Of a stretch of 64,000 nt of DNA, positions 9,217 through 18,804 are shown in pieces. A program made the position numbers and the translations under genes. Position 1 is the first letter of the stretch, and the number at the start of each line of letters is the position of its first letter. The stretch is taken from positions 1-64,000 of the forward strand of contig NZ_QPJW01000002.1 of assembly GCF_003337355.1 (NCBI RefSeq), written 5' to 3'. The notes under the pieces are model-generated. The model did not search any database. It was not told the origin of the DNA and saw only the letters and a list, made by a program, of their open reading frames with translations. This stretch comes from Fontibacillus phaseoli. GTDB lineage: Bacteria; Bacillota; Bacilli; Paenibacillales; Paenibacillaceae.

Positions 9217-11901
9217 TTATTTCGGTTCGACGGTTTCCATGATGAACGCTTCGATCACGTCGCCTTCTTTGAGGTCGTTGTAATTATCAAGGGTAATTCC
9301 GCATTCGTAACCTTGCGCAACATCCTTGGCGTCATCTTTATACCGTTTAAGCGAGTCGATTTTGCCTTCGAAAACGACGATGCCGTCGCGGATCAGGCGG
9401 GCTTCCGCAGCACGCGAAATTTTGCCCGAAGTAACCATACAACCCGCAATGGTTCCCACTTTACTGATCTTGAACGTATTGCGGACTTCGGCGTGTCCGA
9501 TAACCGTTTCTTTGTAAACCGGATCCAACATCCCTTTCATCGCCTGTTCGATTTCCTCGATCGCGTTGTAAATGACGCGATGCAGACGGATATCGACTTT
9601 TTCTTGCTCCGCTGTCGCCTTCGTTTGGCTGTCCGGACGGACGTTAAAGCCGATAACGATGGCATTGGAGGCTGCGGCAAGGATAATATCGGATTCCGTA
9701 ATGGCTCCGGCACCGCTGTGAATAATTTTCACGCGAACGCCTTCCACTTCGATTTTTTCCAAGGAGCCTTTAAGCGCTTCGACCGAACCTTGAACGTCTG
9801 CTTTAATAATCACGTTCAAATCCTTGATCTCGCCTTCTTTAATGTGGCGGAACAAATCGTCAAGCGTAACGCGGGTATTGGCACCGAGATCGGACTGACG
9901 CTGAGTAACCGCCCGCTTGTCGGCGATGGAGCGTGCTTTGCGCTCATCTTCAAATACCATGAACGGATCGCCGGCTTGCGGCACTTCCGTCAGACCGGTG
10001 ACTTCCACCGGTGTAGAAGGTCCCGCTTCTTTCAGGCGGCGTCCCTTATCATTTACCATTGCCCGGACGCGGCCAAAACTATTCCCCGCCACGAACGCAT
10101 CGCCGACTTTCAACGTACCGTGCTGCACCAGGATGCGGGCAACCGGTCCCCGGCTCTTATCGAGCTCGGCTTCGATAACGGCACCGCGGGCGCGTTTGTC
10201 CGGGTTCGCTTTATATTCATTGACTTCCGCAACGAGCAGAATCATTTCAAGCAGGTCTTCGAGGCCCATTTTTTGTTTGGCCGAAACATTGGCGAAGATC
10301 GTTTCTCCGCCCCATTCCTCCGGAACGAGACCGTATTCGGTTAATTCCTGCTTCACTTTATCCGGATTTGCGCCTGGTTTGTCGATTTTGTTCACAGCTA
10401 CGATAATCGGAAGTCCGGCAGCCTTAGCATGGTTGACGGCTTCAACCGTTTGCGGCATAACGCCGTCATCGGCCGCAACGACGATAATCGTAATATCGGT
10501 TAATTGGGCACCGCGGGCCCGCATGGCCGTAAACGCTTCGTGGCCCGGCGTATCCAGGAACGTGATTTTCTTGCCGTTAATTTCGACTTGATAAGCCCCG
10601 ATATGTTGGGTAATCCCGCCTGCTTCTCCGCCGGTCACGTTCGTCGAACGGATAGCATCGAGCAATGTCGTTTTACCATGGTCGACGTGACCCATGATCG
10701 TTACAACCGGTGGGCGTTCCATCAGATTCGCAGCCTCATCAACTTCCTCGATCGTTTCGAAGCGGTCATCCTCAACAGGAATCTTCACTTCCACTTCCAC
10801 GCCGAAATCGCCGGCAAGAAGCAGAATCGAGTCGATATCAAGCTCTTGGTTGATCGTAGCCATGACGCCGAGCGAGATCAGCTTCTTAATAACCTCGGAA
10901 GCATCCTTATGGAGCAGTTTTGCGGTTTCGCCCACGGTCATTGTGCCGCGCACGATAATTTTCTTCGGCGTATTGTCGATCTTCTCGCGCGGAGGCTGCT
11001 GGTTATATCCGCCTCTTCCGCCACGACCGCCTTTTCCACCGCGATTGTTCTTATACCCGCCTTGACGATTATCGTCAAAGCCCTTGCTCGATTTATTATT
11101 GTTGAAATTGTTGTTATTTCCTTTTTTGAAGCCCTGATTTTGTCCACCTTGGCTACCTTGTCCGCCTTGGCCACGGTTGCCGCCAAAGTTCCCGCCGCCG
11201 CTGTTATTCCCCGGCGATGTGCTCCGGTTTGGCTGCGAACTGCGATTTCCGGCATTCCCAGGACGCGAAGCCTGCTGTCCGCCGCCTTGATTTTGAGCGC
11301 GGTTTGGTTGCGCATTGCGGTTACCCGCAGAACCTGAACCTTGACCTTGCTGAGGACGCGCCCCTTGCGATTGGCCCGATCCCTGGTGCGGACGAGTGCC
11401 TTGAGATTGATGATTCCCGCCGGATGGACGGTTGCTTCTTTCCTGAGTGGCTTGTGTGCTGCCTGAGGCAGACGTTGAGTTGTTTTGATTTGGTCTATTA
11501 TTCATGCTTACCTGCTTTTCTTGTTGATTTTTTGGATTACCATGATTTTGACTGCCCTGTCCCTGATTTCCCTGGACATTTCTACTTTGTTCTCCACGCT
11601 GGCCGGTTCTTTCCCCGGCTGATGGTTTCGGTGTCTGGCTTCCTCCTGCGGAAGCCGGAGCCGTCGATTTAGCTGGTGCCTCAGCGCGTCCCGTGCCTTC
11701 TCTCTTGGCAGCGGCATTGCTCTTAATATCCTTGAAAAATTGTTCCACACGAGATACGGAGTCATTTTCCATGACACTCATATGGTTATTGACAGGAATA
11801 TTAAGACGTTTAAGAATCGTAATAATTTCTTTACTGCTCATATTGAGCGATTTGGCGTACTCATACACCCTGAGTTTATCTTTGTTTTCTTGTTTACTCA
11901 A
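9217..11901 (-). CDS. infB: Translation initiation factor IF-2
   Basis: GTPase that places initiator fMet-tRNA on the 30S subunit and promotes subunit joining. Order: IF2_N (about 1-52), a very long Gly/Asn/Gln/Ser-rich linker (about 58-305), a second IF2_N region ([21 protein letters not shown]), the G domain with [17 protein letters not shown] and NKIDK, then domains II, III and IV. The start is TTG with GGAGGTGG upstream, overlapping the ylxQ stop by 8 bases. At 894 residues it is longer than B. subtilis IF-2, because of the linker. Confidence 0.97.
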   Translation of the reverse strand: MSKQENKDKLRVYEYAKSLNMSSKEIITILKRLNIPVNNHMSVMENDSVSRVEQFFKDIKSNAAAKREGTGRAEAPAKSTAPASAGGSQTPKPSAGERTGQRGEQSRNVQGNQGQGSQNHGNPKNQQEKQVSMNNRPNQNNSTSASGSTQATQERSNRPSGGNHQSQGTRPHQGSGQSQGARPQQGQGSGSAGNRNAQPNRAQNQGGGQQASRPGNAGNRSSQPNRSTSPGNNSGGGNFGGNRGQGGQGSQGGQNQGFKKGNNNNFNNNKSSKGFDDNRQGGYKNNRGGKGGRGGRGGYNQQPPREKIDNTPKKIIVRGTMTVGETAKLLHKDASEVIKKLISLGVMATINQELDIDSILLLAGDFGVEVEVKIPVEDDRFETIEEVDEAANLMERPPVVTIMGHVDHGKTTLLDAIRSTNVTGGEAGGITQHIGAYQVEINGKKITFLDTPGHEAFTAMRARGAQLTDITIIVVAADDGVMPQTVEAVNHAKAAGLPIIVAVNKIDKPGANPDKVKQELTEYGLVPEEWGGETIFANVSAKQKMGLEDLLEMILLVAEVNEYKANPDKRARGAVIEAELDKSRGPVARILVQHGTLKVGDAFVAGNSFGRVRAMVNDKGRRLKEAGPSTPVEVTGLTEVPQAGDPFMVFEDERKARSIADKRAVTQRQSDLGANTRVTLDDLFRHIKEGEIKDLNVIIKADVQGSVEALKGSLEKIEVEGVRVKIIHSGAGAITESDIILAAASNAIVIGFNVRPDSQTKATAEQEKVDIRLHRVIYNAIEEIEQAMKGMLDPVYKETVIGHAEVRNTFKISKVGTIAGCMVTSGKISRAAEARLIRDGIVVFEGKIDSLKRYKDDAKDVAQGYECGITLDNYNDLKEGDVIEAFIMETVEPK

Positions 11902-12217
11902 TATACTCCACCTCCGACGTTTTCACGATTTCTTTGGTTATCATATCGGCAAACCCTTGATCCGTCAGTGCGAGCACGACCCGTTCCGGCTTACCTATGC
12001 TTGAACCGAGCCGCTCTCTGTCAAAACCGATAGCCAAGGGGACTTCGTACGTTGCGCACTTGTCACGGAATTTCTTCTGAGTATTCAATGATGCATCTCC
12101 TGCAACGATGACCAGTTTTGCTTCCGCAGAACGGATCATTTTCAGAACCAATTCGTCACCGGTCACCAGTTTGCCCGCTCTTGTAGCCAGACCGAGTTGG
12201 TTCAGCGCTTTACTCAT
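11894..12217 (-). CDS. ylxQ: YlxQ, L7Ae-family RNA-binding protein
   Basis: A 107-residue L7Ae/L30e-family protein expected to bind kink-turn [25 protein letters not shown] and the segment [11 protein letters not shown] fit the family. The start is the ATG just before the rnpM stop, with GAGGAGG upstream; the genes overlap by 8 bases, and its own end overlaps infB. In B. subtilis it sits in the same nusA-ylxR-ylxQ-infB order. Its precise cellular role is uncertain. Confidence 0.9.
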   Translation of the reverse strand: MSKALNQLGLATRAGKLVTGDELVLKMIRSAEAKLVIVAGDASLNTQKKFRDKCATYEVPLAIGFDRERLGSSIGKPERVVLALTDQGFADMITKEIVKTSEVEYIE

Positions 12218-12527
12218 CGCCGTCCTCCTCATCCCGATCCCGGCTGGAGATGAATTCTTCCTCCACCGCCAGAAAATCACGAGCCAATTGCTCATAAACC
12301 TCAGGCCCAACCGGCGCCTTTAGGGCACGATCCAGGGCCCGATTCTTGTGGGCAAGTTTGAAGCAGGCCACTTGTCCGCAGAGATAAGCTCCCCGCCCCG
12401 ATTTCTTGCCGGTGAGATCGATTGAGACCTCACCTTCCGGCGAACGAACGACGCGGATCAGCGACTTCTTGGGCATCATCTGCTGGCAAGCTACACATTT
12501 GCGAAGCGGTATTTTTCTAGGTTTCAT
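12210..12527 (-). CDS. rnpM: YlxR family RNA-binding protein (RnpM)
   Basis: A 105-residue YlxR-domain protein. The family signature is clear: RKCVACQQMMPKKSLIRVVR at the N terminus and GKKSGRGAYLCGQVACFKLA in the middle. B. subtilis YlxR has been renamed RnpM after reports that it binds the RNase P RNA and lowers its activity. The acidic tail is longer than usual. It sits between nusA and ylxQ, as in other Firmicutes. Confidence 0.92.
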   Translation of the reverse strand: MKPRKIPLRKCVACQQMMPKKSLIRVVRSPEGEVSIDLTGKKSGRGAYLCGQVACFKLAHKNRALDRALKAPVGPEVYEQLARDFLAVEEEFISSRDRDEEDGDE

Positions 12528-12567
12528 CTATAAGACCCCCGTTTCTTGCTCCCGAATCATCTAGAGA

Positions 12568-13665
12568 TTAGTCGACGGAAACGGAATCTTGAGGCAGTTC
12601 ATCATGATCGGTTTTTTCTCTTCCGAATTCCTCTTCCGCCTGGGTTTCGCTCTTGATATCGATTTTCCAACCGGTCAACTTGGCGGCCAGGCGGGCGTTT
12701 TGACCTTTGATGCCGATCGCAAGCGAAAGTTGATAGTCAGGCACGATAACACGGGCCATCTTCTCTGCTTCAAACACCAGAACTTCGAGCACCTTGGATG
12801 GGCTGAGCGCGTTTGCCACATATTCCTCGACGCTATCCGAATAACGGACGATATCGATCTTTTCGCCGCGCAACTCATTCACAATCGTTTGCACCCGCAT
12901 ACCTTTAGGGCCAACACAAGAACCTACCGGGTCCACTTCGTTGTTGCGGGAATAAACTGCAATTTTCGAACGGAATCCCGCTTCGCGGGCAACGGAACGA
13001 ATCTCCACCACCCCGTCAAAAATCTCCGGAACTTCCAGTTCAAACAGGCGTTTGAGCAGGCCAGGATGAGTACGGGACAACAAAATTTGCGGACCCTTCG
13101 TCGTGTTCTCGACTTTGGTGATATAAGCCTTGATCCGGTCGCCATGCTTAAACTTTTCGTTCGGCATCAGCTCATTCAGCGGAAGATGGGCTTCCACTTT
13201 ACCCAGATCGACGAAAATGTTACGCAAATCCTGGCGTTGCACAATCCCGGTGACAATATCTTCTTCCTTCTCTACAAATGCGTTGTAAATCAGGCCGCGC
13301 TCCGCCTCGCGAATGCGCTGCGTAACAACTTGCTTCGCGGTTTGGGCTGCAATGCGCCCGAAGTCGCGCGGAGTCACTTCAATTTCTGCGATATCTTCCA
13401 GCTGAAAGCTCGGATTAATCTCACGGGCAGCCGGTACCGAAATTTCCGTGCGCGGATCCAGGACTTCCTCCACTACGAGCTTACGCGCGAATACTTTGAT
13501 CGCACCGGTATGGCGGTTCATATCTACCCGGACATTTTGCGCCGTATTAAAGTTACGCTTGTAACTGGAGATCAGAGCAGCTTCAATCGCTTCGAACAAA
13601 ATATCTTTGCTGATCCCTTTTTCCCTTTCCAATTCATTCAAGGCTTCGATAAAATCCATACTCAT
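12568..13665 (-). CDS. nusA: Transcription termination/antitermination factor NusA
   Basis: Binds RNA polymerase and nascent RNA, controlling pausing and termination. Order: N-terminal polymerase-binding domain (ALNELEREKGISKD), S1 domain, KH1 (NNEVDPVGSCVGPKGMRVQ) and KH2 (LAIGIKGQNARLAAKLTGW). At 365 residues it has no C-terminal acidic repeats, as in other Gram-positives. Two nearby ATGs (13665 and 13659) are possible; the protein begins MSMDFIEAL with the first. Confidence 0.96.
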   Translation of the reverse strand: MSMDFIEALNELEREKGISKDILFEAIEAALISSYKRNFNTAQNVRVDMNRHTGAIKVFARKLVVEEVLDPRTEISVPAAREINPSFQLEDIAEIEVTPRDFGRIAAQTAKQVVTQRIREAERGLIYNAFVEKEEDIVTGIVQRQDLRNIFVDLGKVEAHLPLNELMPNEKFKHGDRIKAYITKVENTTKGPQILLSRTHPGLLKRLFELEVPEIFDGVVEIRSVAREAGFRSKIAVYSRNNEVDPVGSCVGPKGMRVQTIVNELRGEKIDIVRYSDSVEEYVANALSPSKVLEVLVFEAEKMARVIVPDYQLSLAIGIKGQNARLAAKLTGWKIDIKSETQAEEEFGREKTDHDELPQDSVSVD

Positions 13666-13715
13666 TTGCCTCGAGTTCCCCCTTTCATAGTCCCTTGCAT
13701 TCACTGCACCTTTTG

Positions 13716-14177
13716 TTAGAAAATAATGGCCAACCTAGCGCTGGCAACTTTGCTGTATGGGATGGTATGGCTCTTTTTGCCGATTTCAATGACAAGCTCC
13801 TCGCTTTCAAAAGAAAGAAGCCGGCCTTCGAATTCTTTCAAGCCGTCCAACGGTTCATATGTAGTTACAAATACATCTTTACCGACGGCCTTCAATACAT
13901 CTTCCGCTTTTTTCAACGGACGTTCCGCCCCGGGGGAGGACACTTCAAGAAAATACGCGGTTGGAATCGGATCGTTCTCATCCAGCTTTTCGCTCAGAAA
14001 TTCGCTGATTCGACCGCAATCATCGATATCGATGCCTCCGTCTTTGTCCACGAATACGCGAAGGAACCAATTGCTCCCTTCCTTGACGTACTCGATGTCA
14101 ACCAATTCAAAGCCGTTCTCATCCAGATAAGGTTTGACCATCTCTTCCACGGCCGCTTTGATCTTCGGTGTGCTCAA
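13716..14177 (-). CDS. rimP: Ribosome maturation factor RimP
   Basis: Assists early 30S assembly. The 153-residue chain has the RimP core: [29 protein letters not shown] and [14 protein letters not shown]. The start is TTG, because GGAGGT lies exactly 9 bases upstream and the protein then begins [12 protein letters not shown]. It is first in the rimP-nusA-rnpM-ylxQ-infB operon and is preceded by a strong promoter and a leader hairpin. Confidence 0.95.
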   Translation of the reverse strand: MSTPKIKAAVEEMVKPYLDENGFELVDIEYVKEGSNWFLRVFVDKDGGIDIDDCGRISEFLSEKLDENDPIPTAYFLEVSSPGAERPLKKAEDVLKAVGKDVFVTTYEPLDGLKEFEGRLLSFESEELVIEIGKKSHTIPYSKVASARLAIIF

Positions 14178-14220
14178 GCGTACATTACCTCCATATAATT
14201 CTTTCCTATATACCAAAGAG

Positions 14221-14246
14221 TAAAGAGTGGGTTTCCCCACTCTTTA
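14221..14246 (-). promoter_or_regulatory. Perfect 11-bp hairpin in the rimP leader
   Basis: TAAAGAGTGGG / CCCACTCTTTA with a 4-base loop, wholly complementary. It lies about 30 bases after the predicted start of transcription and about 30 bases before the rimP RBS. Downstream on the minus strand is only CTCTTTGG, a poor T tract, so it may be a weak attenuator or an RNA-stability element rather than a classic terminator. Confidence 0.55.
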
Positions 14247-14279
14247 AGCAACGGTTCTATCTTCATGATTACCAAAAAA

Positions 14280-14308
14280 ATTATAACATAGTCCGGTAAT
14301 AGTGACAA
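14280..14308 (-). promoter_or_regulatory. Sigma-A promoter of the rimP-nusA-infB operon
   Basis: TTGTCA (-35, five of six consensus) and TATAAT (-10, perfect) on the minus strand with a 17-base spacer and a TGT extension before the -10. It sits between the polC stop and rimP. Confidence 0.85.
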
Positions 14309-14329
14309 GTAAAACGCCTTTACGCCGGG

Positions 14330-17300
14330 CTAAAACAGCGATAGCTGATTGCTTTCCGGCAGCCCGCGGAAACAGCCCATCGTGCCGAGCAGTTCGACGA
14401 TCGTCTTGCTCGCCTTCGACTTTTGCTGAAAATCCTCGATCGAGAGGAATTCCCCTTGTTCCTTAGCAGCTGCAATGTTTCGGGCAGCGTTGTCGCCGAT
14501 GCCCGCCAGCGCGGAAAACGGCGGAATAAGCGCATCGCCGTCGACGATGAATTTCGTCGCGTCGGAGCGGTACAAGTCGATTCCCTTAAAGCGGAATCCG
14601 CGGGACGTCATTTCCAGCGCCATTTCCAGAATCGGCAGCATGTTTTTCTCCTTCGGCAGCGCTTGGAAGCCCTTTTGCTCAATCTCTTCGATTTTGCGAT
14701 AAATGGCTTCATAGCCCTGGCAGAACAACTCGATATCGAAATCCTCGCCCCGTACAGTGAAATAAGTTGCGTAATATTCAATCGGATGATACAGCTTGAA
14801 ATACGCGGTACGCACTGCCGAAATAACATAGGCCGCGGCATGCGCTTTCGGGAACATGTACTGGATCTTCAAGCAGGAGTCGATATACCATTGCGGCACT
14901 TTGCATTTCTTCATCTCATCGATCCATTCCTGCGACAGCCCTTTCCCCTTACGGACGCTCTCCGTAATTTTGAAGGCCAGGCCGGCGTCCATACCCGCCT
15001 TATAGATCAAGAACAGCATAATATCGTCACGACAGCCGATTACGGTCTTGATGTTGCAGGTTCCGTTCTTGATCAAATCCTGAGCATTCCCCAGCCATAC
15101 ACCGGTGCCGTGGGACAGTCCGGAAATCTGTAGCAAATCCGCAAAGGAGGACGGTTGCGATTCCACGAGCATCTGGCGGACGAACTTCGTTCCCATTTCG
15201 GGAACGCCGTAGGTGGCTACCGGGGTCCGAATTTGCTGCGGTGAAACTCCAAGCGATTCCGTGGAATTGAACATGCTCATCACTTTCGGATCGTTCATCG
15301 GGATACTCGTCGGATCGATGCCCGTCAAATCCTGCAGCATCCGCATCATGGTCGGATCGTCATGACCCAGAATATCAAGCTTGAGCAAGTTTGCGTCAAA
15401 AGCATGATAATCAAAATGCGTCGTCATCCATTCCGCGCTTGTATCGTCGGCAGGATACTGCACCGGCGTGATATCTTCAACCTCGATATAGTCCGGAACG
15501 ACCACGATCCCCCCAGGGTGCTGGCCCGTGCTCCGCTTCACGCCGGTGCAACCTGCAGCCAAACGGTTGAGCTCGGCGCCGCGCCAGCTTTTGTGATGTT
15601 CTTCTTCATATTTTTTCGTGAATCCGAACGCGGTCTTCTCCGCCACCGTACCGATCGTTCCGGCACGGAACACGCTTTTTTCTCCAAACAGTACTTTAGT
15701 GTAATTGTGCGCCTGAGGCTGATATTCGCCGGAAAAGTTAAGATCGATATCGGGTACCTTGTCGCCCTTAAAACCAAGGAACGTTTCGAACGGAATATCC
15801 TGGCCTTCTCCCTTAAGTTTGTTCCCGCATTTCGGGCAGTCCTTATCCGGAAGGTCGAAACCGCTTGGCACGCTGCCGTCGAGGAACCATTCGCTGTATT
15901 TGCAGTCAGGATTCAAGCACATATAATGCGCAGGCAACGGATTTACTTCGGAGATCCCAAGGAAGGTCGCCACGACGGACGAGCCTACAGATCCCCGCGA
16001 ACCAACGAGATAACCGTCCTGGTTCGACTTTTTCACCAGTCGTTCCGAAATCAAGTAGTTCGCCGAGAACCCGTATTTGATGATCGGCTCCAACTCTTTC
16101 TCCAGTCGCTTGACGACTACGTCGGGAAGCTCTTCGCCATAAATGGATTTCGCCGTTGCATAACACGTATTACGGATTTCTTCATCCGCCCCATCGATAA
16201 TCGGCGTATACAGCTTGTCCGAAAACAATTCGAGTTCCTCAAAGGAATCCGCCAGATCGGAGGTGTTTTTAACGACGACCTCAAAGGCTTTATCCTTCCC
16301 CAGAAACCCAAACTCCTCCAGCATTTCGTCCGTCGTACGCAGGTGCGCATCCGGTTTGCGGATGTCCTTAAGCGGGCTGAACCCGGTAATCCCGTGAATG
16401 GTGATATCGCGGTATAACTTGTCGCGCGGATCCAAGTAATGAACGTTCCCGGTGGCGACAACCGGCTTTCCGAGCCGCTCGCCGATCTCCACTACTTTCC
16501 GGATCGCCGTTTTCAGTTCCTCAGCGCTGCCTACGAGCCCCTTGTCCACCAAGTGCATATACATCGTAAGCGGCTGAATCTCCAGCACATCGTAAAACCC
16601 GGCAATTCCTTCGGCTTCTTCCACCGATTTGTTCAGGACCGCCTCGAAAAACTCGCCCTTTTCGCATCCCGAAATGATGAGCAGACCTTCCCGCATTTCC
16701 GCAAGCTTGGACTTCGGTATACAGGCGACACGCTTAAAATACTGGGTATGGGACATAGAGATGAGCTTGAATAAATTTTTCTTGCCGGTCATATTTAAAG
16801 CGTAAATGCCGCAATGAAACGGACGAGCATTGGACAAATCCTTACCTACCTTGTCGTTCAGACGCTCCAATGAGGTAATGCCCTCGATTTTACCCGCATC
16901 CTCAATGAGGCCGTTCAAAATTTGTCCCAACGCCAACGTATCGTCGATCGCGCGGTGATGATTTTCCAGCGAAACTTTATATTTGGCCGCCAGCGTATTC
17001 AAGCGGTGATTTTTCATGGAAGGGAACAACATTCTGGCCATCTCGAGCGTATCGAGTACCGGATTCTTCATGACAGGCAGACCGAGTTCCTTCAGCTTCG
17101 CATTCACGAAGTCCACGTCGAACCGGGCATTGTGCGCTACCAGAATCGCATCTTTGGCAAACTCGATAAATTGCTTGAGTACCGGTTCCACTTCCGGAGC
17201 ATCCTGAACCATCTCATCATTGATATTGGTCAGTTGCTGGATATGATACGGGATTCGCTCATGCGGATTAACGAAGGTGGCATACCGGTCGATCTCTTTA

Positions 17301-18646
17301 CCCTCACTCATTTTGACGGCGGCGATTTCAATGATCTTGTTCTGCGTAACCGACAGGCCCGTGGTCTCGATATCGAATACGATGAAAGTCGTCGTCTTCA
17401 AATCATCGGCACGGGGATTAAGTACGACCGCCACATTGTCGTTGACAACATTGGCTTCCACCCCGTAAATCATTTTGATTCCGTTTTTCTTCGCCGCTTT
17501 GGCCGCGTCCGGATAACATTGAATACCGCCGTGATCCGTAACGGCAATCGCTTTATGGCCCCACTTGGCCGCCATTTTGACGTAATCTCCGATCGGGGTA
17601 ACCGCGTCCATCGTGCTCATCGTCGTATGCAGGTGGAATTCCACCCGCTTTTCTTCGGCGTTATCCTTCCGGGTCGGCGGCGCAGAAATTTCGCATAAAT
17701 CGGAAGGGATCATCACAAGTTCAGGGATTTGCATGAACCGGTCCATCTCCACTTTACCGCGAGCCTTCACCCATTTCCCGTTAGCCAGTTGCCCCATAAC
17801 TTTCAAGTCTTCCTTGTTCTTGGCAAACATCTTCATTTGCAAGGAATCGGTAAAGTCGGTCAGATAAAATGTAAACAGTGTATTTCCGTTTCGGAGTTCC
17901 TTACGATCCAATCCGAAGATCGTACCTTGAATCGTAATTTTCTTCTCTTCGTCCTGAATGTTCTGGAGCGGCACAGGCTGTTCTTTAATATCATAGCCAA
18001 TCTGCAGCTTGATGGCTTCCCCATCCACTTCTTCAGGCGGAGCTTCCACGGTCATGCTCTCCATCAATTGCTGAATCACTTCACGTTCTTCTTCCACGAT
18101 CCGCTGTTGAAACTCTTCAAAGGCATCGCTGCTGTTTTCGCCCGATAGCAGCTTCGCCCGGAGGCTTAAGCCGAAATAGGTTTCAAAGAAAGACGTAATG
18201 GCCCGGTCGATGCCTTTTTTACGAGCCAATTCCAGGGTCATGGCATCGGTGAAGGTCACTGACACGAGATCGCCTTCAACTTCATGGGCTGCCCGAGCCA
18301 TCCAGCCATTGACCGACGGCACCTCCCGCTGCACCCATTCCAGGAACAGTTTCCAATATTCCTGTACGATTTCGCTTGCACCGATTTCTTGCTCATAACG
18401 GTATAAAAAAGAGATGCGTGCGATATGCTCCATCCGTTCCTGTACTCGCAGGCAAAACGTACGATAGACCTGCGCTGGAACGAGCGTAGTTTTGCAAAGT
18501 GTAATCTTCCATTCCTTGTTGGTTCTGCTTACTTCCACCCGATCGATATAACCATCGAGAAAATACGGATCGACAACGGTTGACGGCATCTCCGCCTGCT
18601 TCATCAGCAGTTCGAGACGCGTTCTTTTTCCCTGAGTGTCGGACAT
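14330..18646 (-). CDS. polC: DNA polymerase III alpha subunit, PolC type
   Basis: Main replicative polymerase of low-GC Gram-positives. At 1438 residues it has the PolC order: N-terminal domain, OB fold, PHP domain (RVEFHLHTTMSTMDA), an inserted 3'-5' exonuclease (FIVFDIETTGLS), zinc-binding cysteines (CLNPDCKYSEW and CPKCG), then palm, fingers and duplex-binding regions ending FRGLPESNQLSLF. The start ATG follows GGAGGGGAAATC. As in B. subtilis it lies between proS and rimP. Confidence 0.98.
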   Translation of the reverse strand: MSDTQGKRTRLELLMKQAEMPSTVVDPYFLDGYIDRVEVSRTNKEWKITLCKTTLVPAQVYRTFCLRVQERMEHIARISFLYRYEQEIGASEIVQEYWKLFLEWVQREVPSVNGWMARAAHEVEGDLVSVTFTDAMTLELARKKGIDRAITSFFETYFGLSLRAKLLSGENSSDAFEEFQQRIVEEEREVIQQLMESMTVEAPPEEVDGEAIKLQIGYDIKEQPVPLQNIQDEEKKITIQGTIFGLDRKELRNGNTLFTFYLTDFTDSLQMKMFAKNKEDLKVMGQLANGKWVKARGKVEMDRFMQIPELVMIPSDLCEISAPPTRKDNAEEKRVEFHLHTTMSTMDAVTPIGDYVKMAAKWGHKAIAVTDHGGIQCYPDAAKAAKKNGIKMIYGVEANVVNDNVAVVLNPRADDLKTTTFIVFDIETTGLSVTQNKIIEIAAVKMSEGKEIDRYATFVNPHERIPYHIQQLTNINDEMVQDAPEVEPVLKQFIEFAKDAILVAHNARFDVDFVNAKLKELGLPVMKNPVLDTLEMARMLFPSMKNHRLNTLAAKYKVSLENHHRAIDDTLALGQILNGLIEDAGKIEGITSLERLNDKVGKDLSNARPFHCGIYALNMTGKKNLFKLISMSHTQYFKRVACIPKSKLAEMREGLLIISGCEKGEFFEAVLNKSVEEAEGIAGFYDVLEIQPLTMYMHLVDKGLVGSAEELKTAIRKVVEIGERLGKPVVATGNVHYLDPRDKLYRDITIHGITGFSPLKDIRKPDAHLRTTDEMLEEFGFLGKDKAFEVVVKNTSDLADSFEELELFSDKLYTPIIDGADEEIRNTCYATAKSIYGEELPDVVVKRLEKELEPIIKYGFSANYLISERLVKKSNQDGYLVGSRGSVGSSVVATFLGISEVNPLPAHYMCLNPDCKYSEWFLDGSVPSGFDLPDKDCPKCGNKLKGEGQDIPFETFLGFKGDKVPDIDLNFSGEYQPQAHNYTKVLFGEKSVFRAGTIGTVAEKTAFGFTKKYEEEHHKSWRGAELNRLAAGCTGVKRSTGQHPGGIVVVPDYIEVEDITPVQYPADDTSAEWMTTHFDYHAFDANLLKLDILGHDDPTMMRMLQDLTGIDPTSIPMNDPKVMSMFNSTESLGVSPQQIRTPVATYGVPEMGTKFVRQMLVESQPSSFADLLQISGLSHGTGVWLGNAQDLIKNGTCNIKTVIGCRDDIMLFLIYKAGMDAGLAFKITESVRKGKGLSQEWIDEMKKCKVPQWYIDSCLKIQYMFPKAHAAAYVISAVRTAYFKLYHPIEYYATYFTVRGEDFDIELFCQGYEAIYRKIEEIEQKGFQALPKEKNMLPILEMALEMTSRGFRFKGIDLYRSDATKFIVDGDALIPPFSALAGIGDNAARNIAAAKEQGEFLSIEDFQQKSKASKTIVELLGTMGCFRGLPESNQLSLF

Positions 18647-18722
18647 GATTTCCCCTCCCATACGACACGCTTGCTGATAAGTCCAAAGTGACGCTTCAAT
18701 ATTTCATTGATTCTCAAACAGC

Positions 18723-18786
18723 AAGGCTTCCGGCGCTGGAGGCCGACAGGTGTATGACCTGTCGGCAGTTTCCTGCCGGAAGCCTT
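18723..18786. repeat. Nested palindromic element between proS and polC
   Basis: Outer arms AAGGCTTCCGG (18723-18733) and CCGGAAGCCTT (18776-18786) are perfect over 11 bp. Inside are CCGACAGG (18743-18750) / CCTGTCGG (18758-18765), perfect over 8 bp, and GGCAG tttc CTGCC. The result would be a branched RNA or cruciform. The T tract on the minus strand is weak (TTGCTGTTTG), so termination of proS is only one possibility. Confidence 0.6.
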
Positions 18787-18804
18787 CCAATAGATAGTAT
18801 GTGA

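Noticed and set aside
11000-11700. Repeat-like DNA inside infB
   Set aside because: The repetition is from Gly/Asn/Gln/Ser codons of the IF-2 linker, in frame and protein-level, not an independent repeat element.
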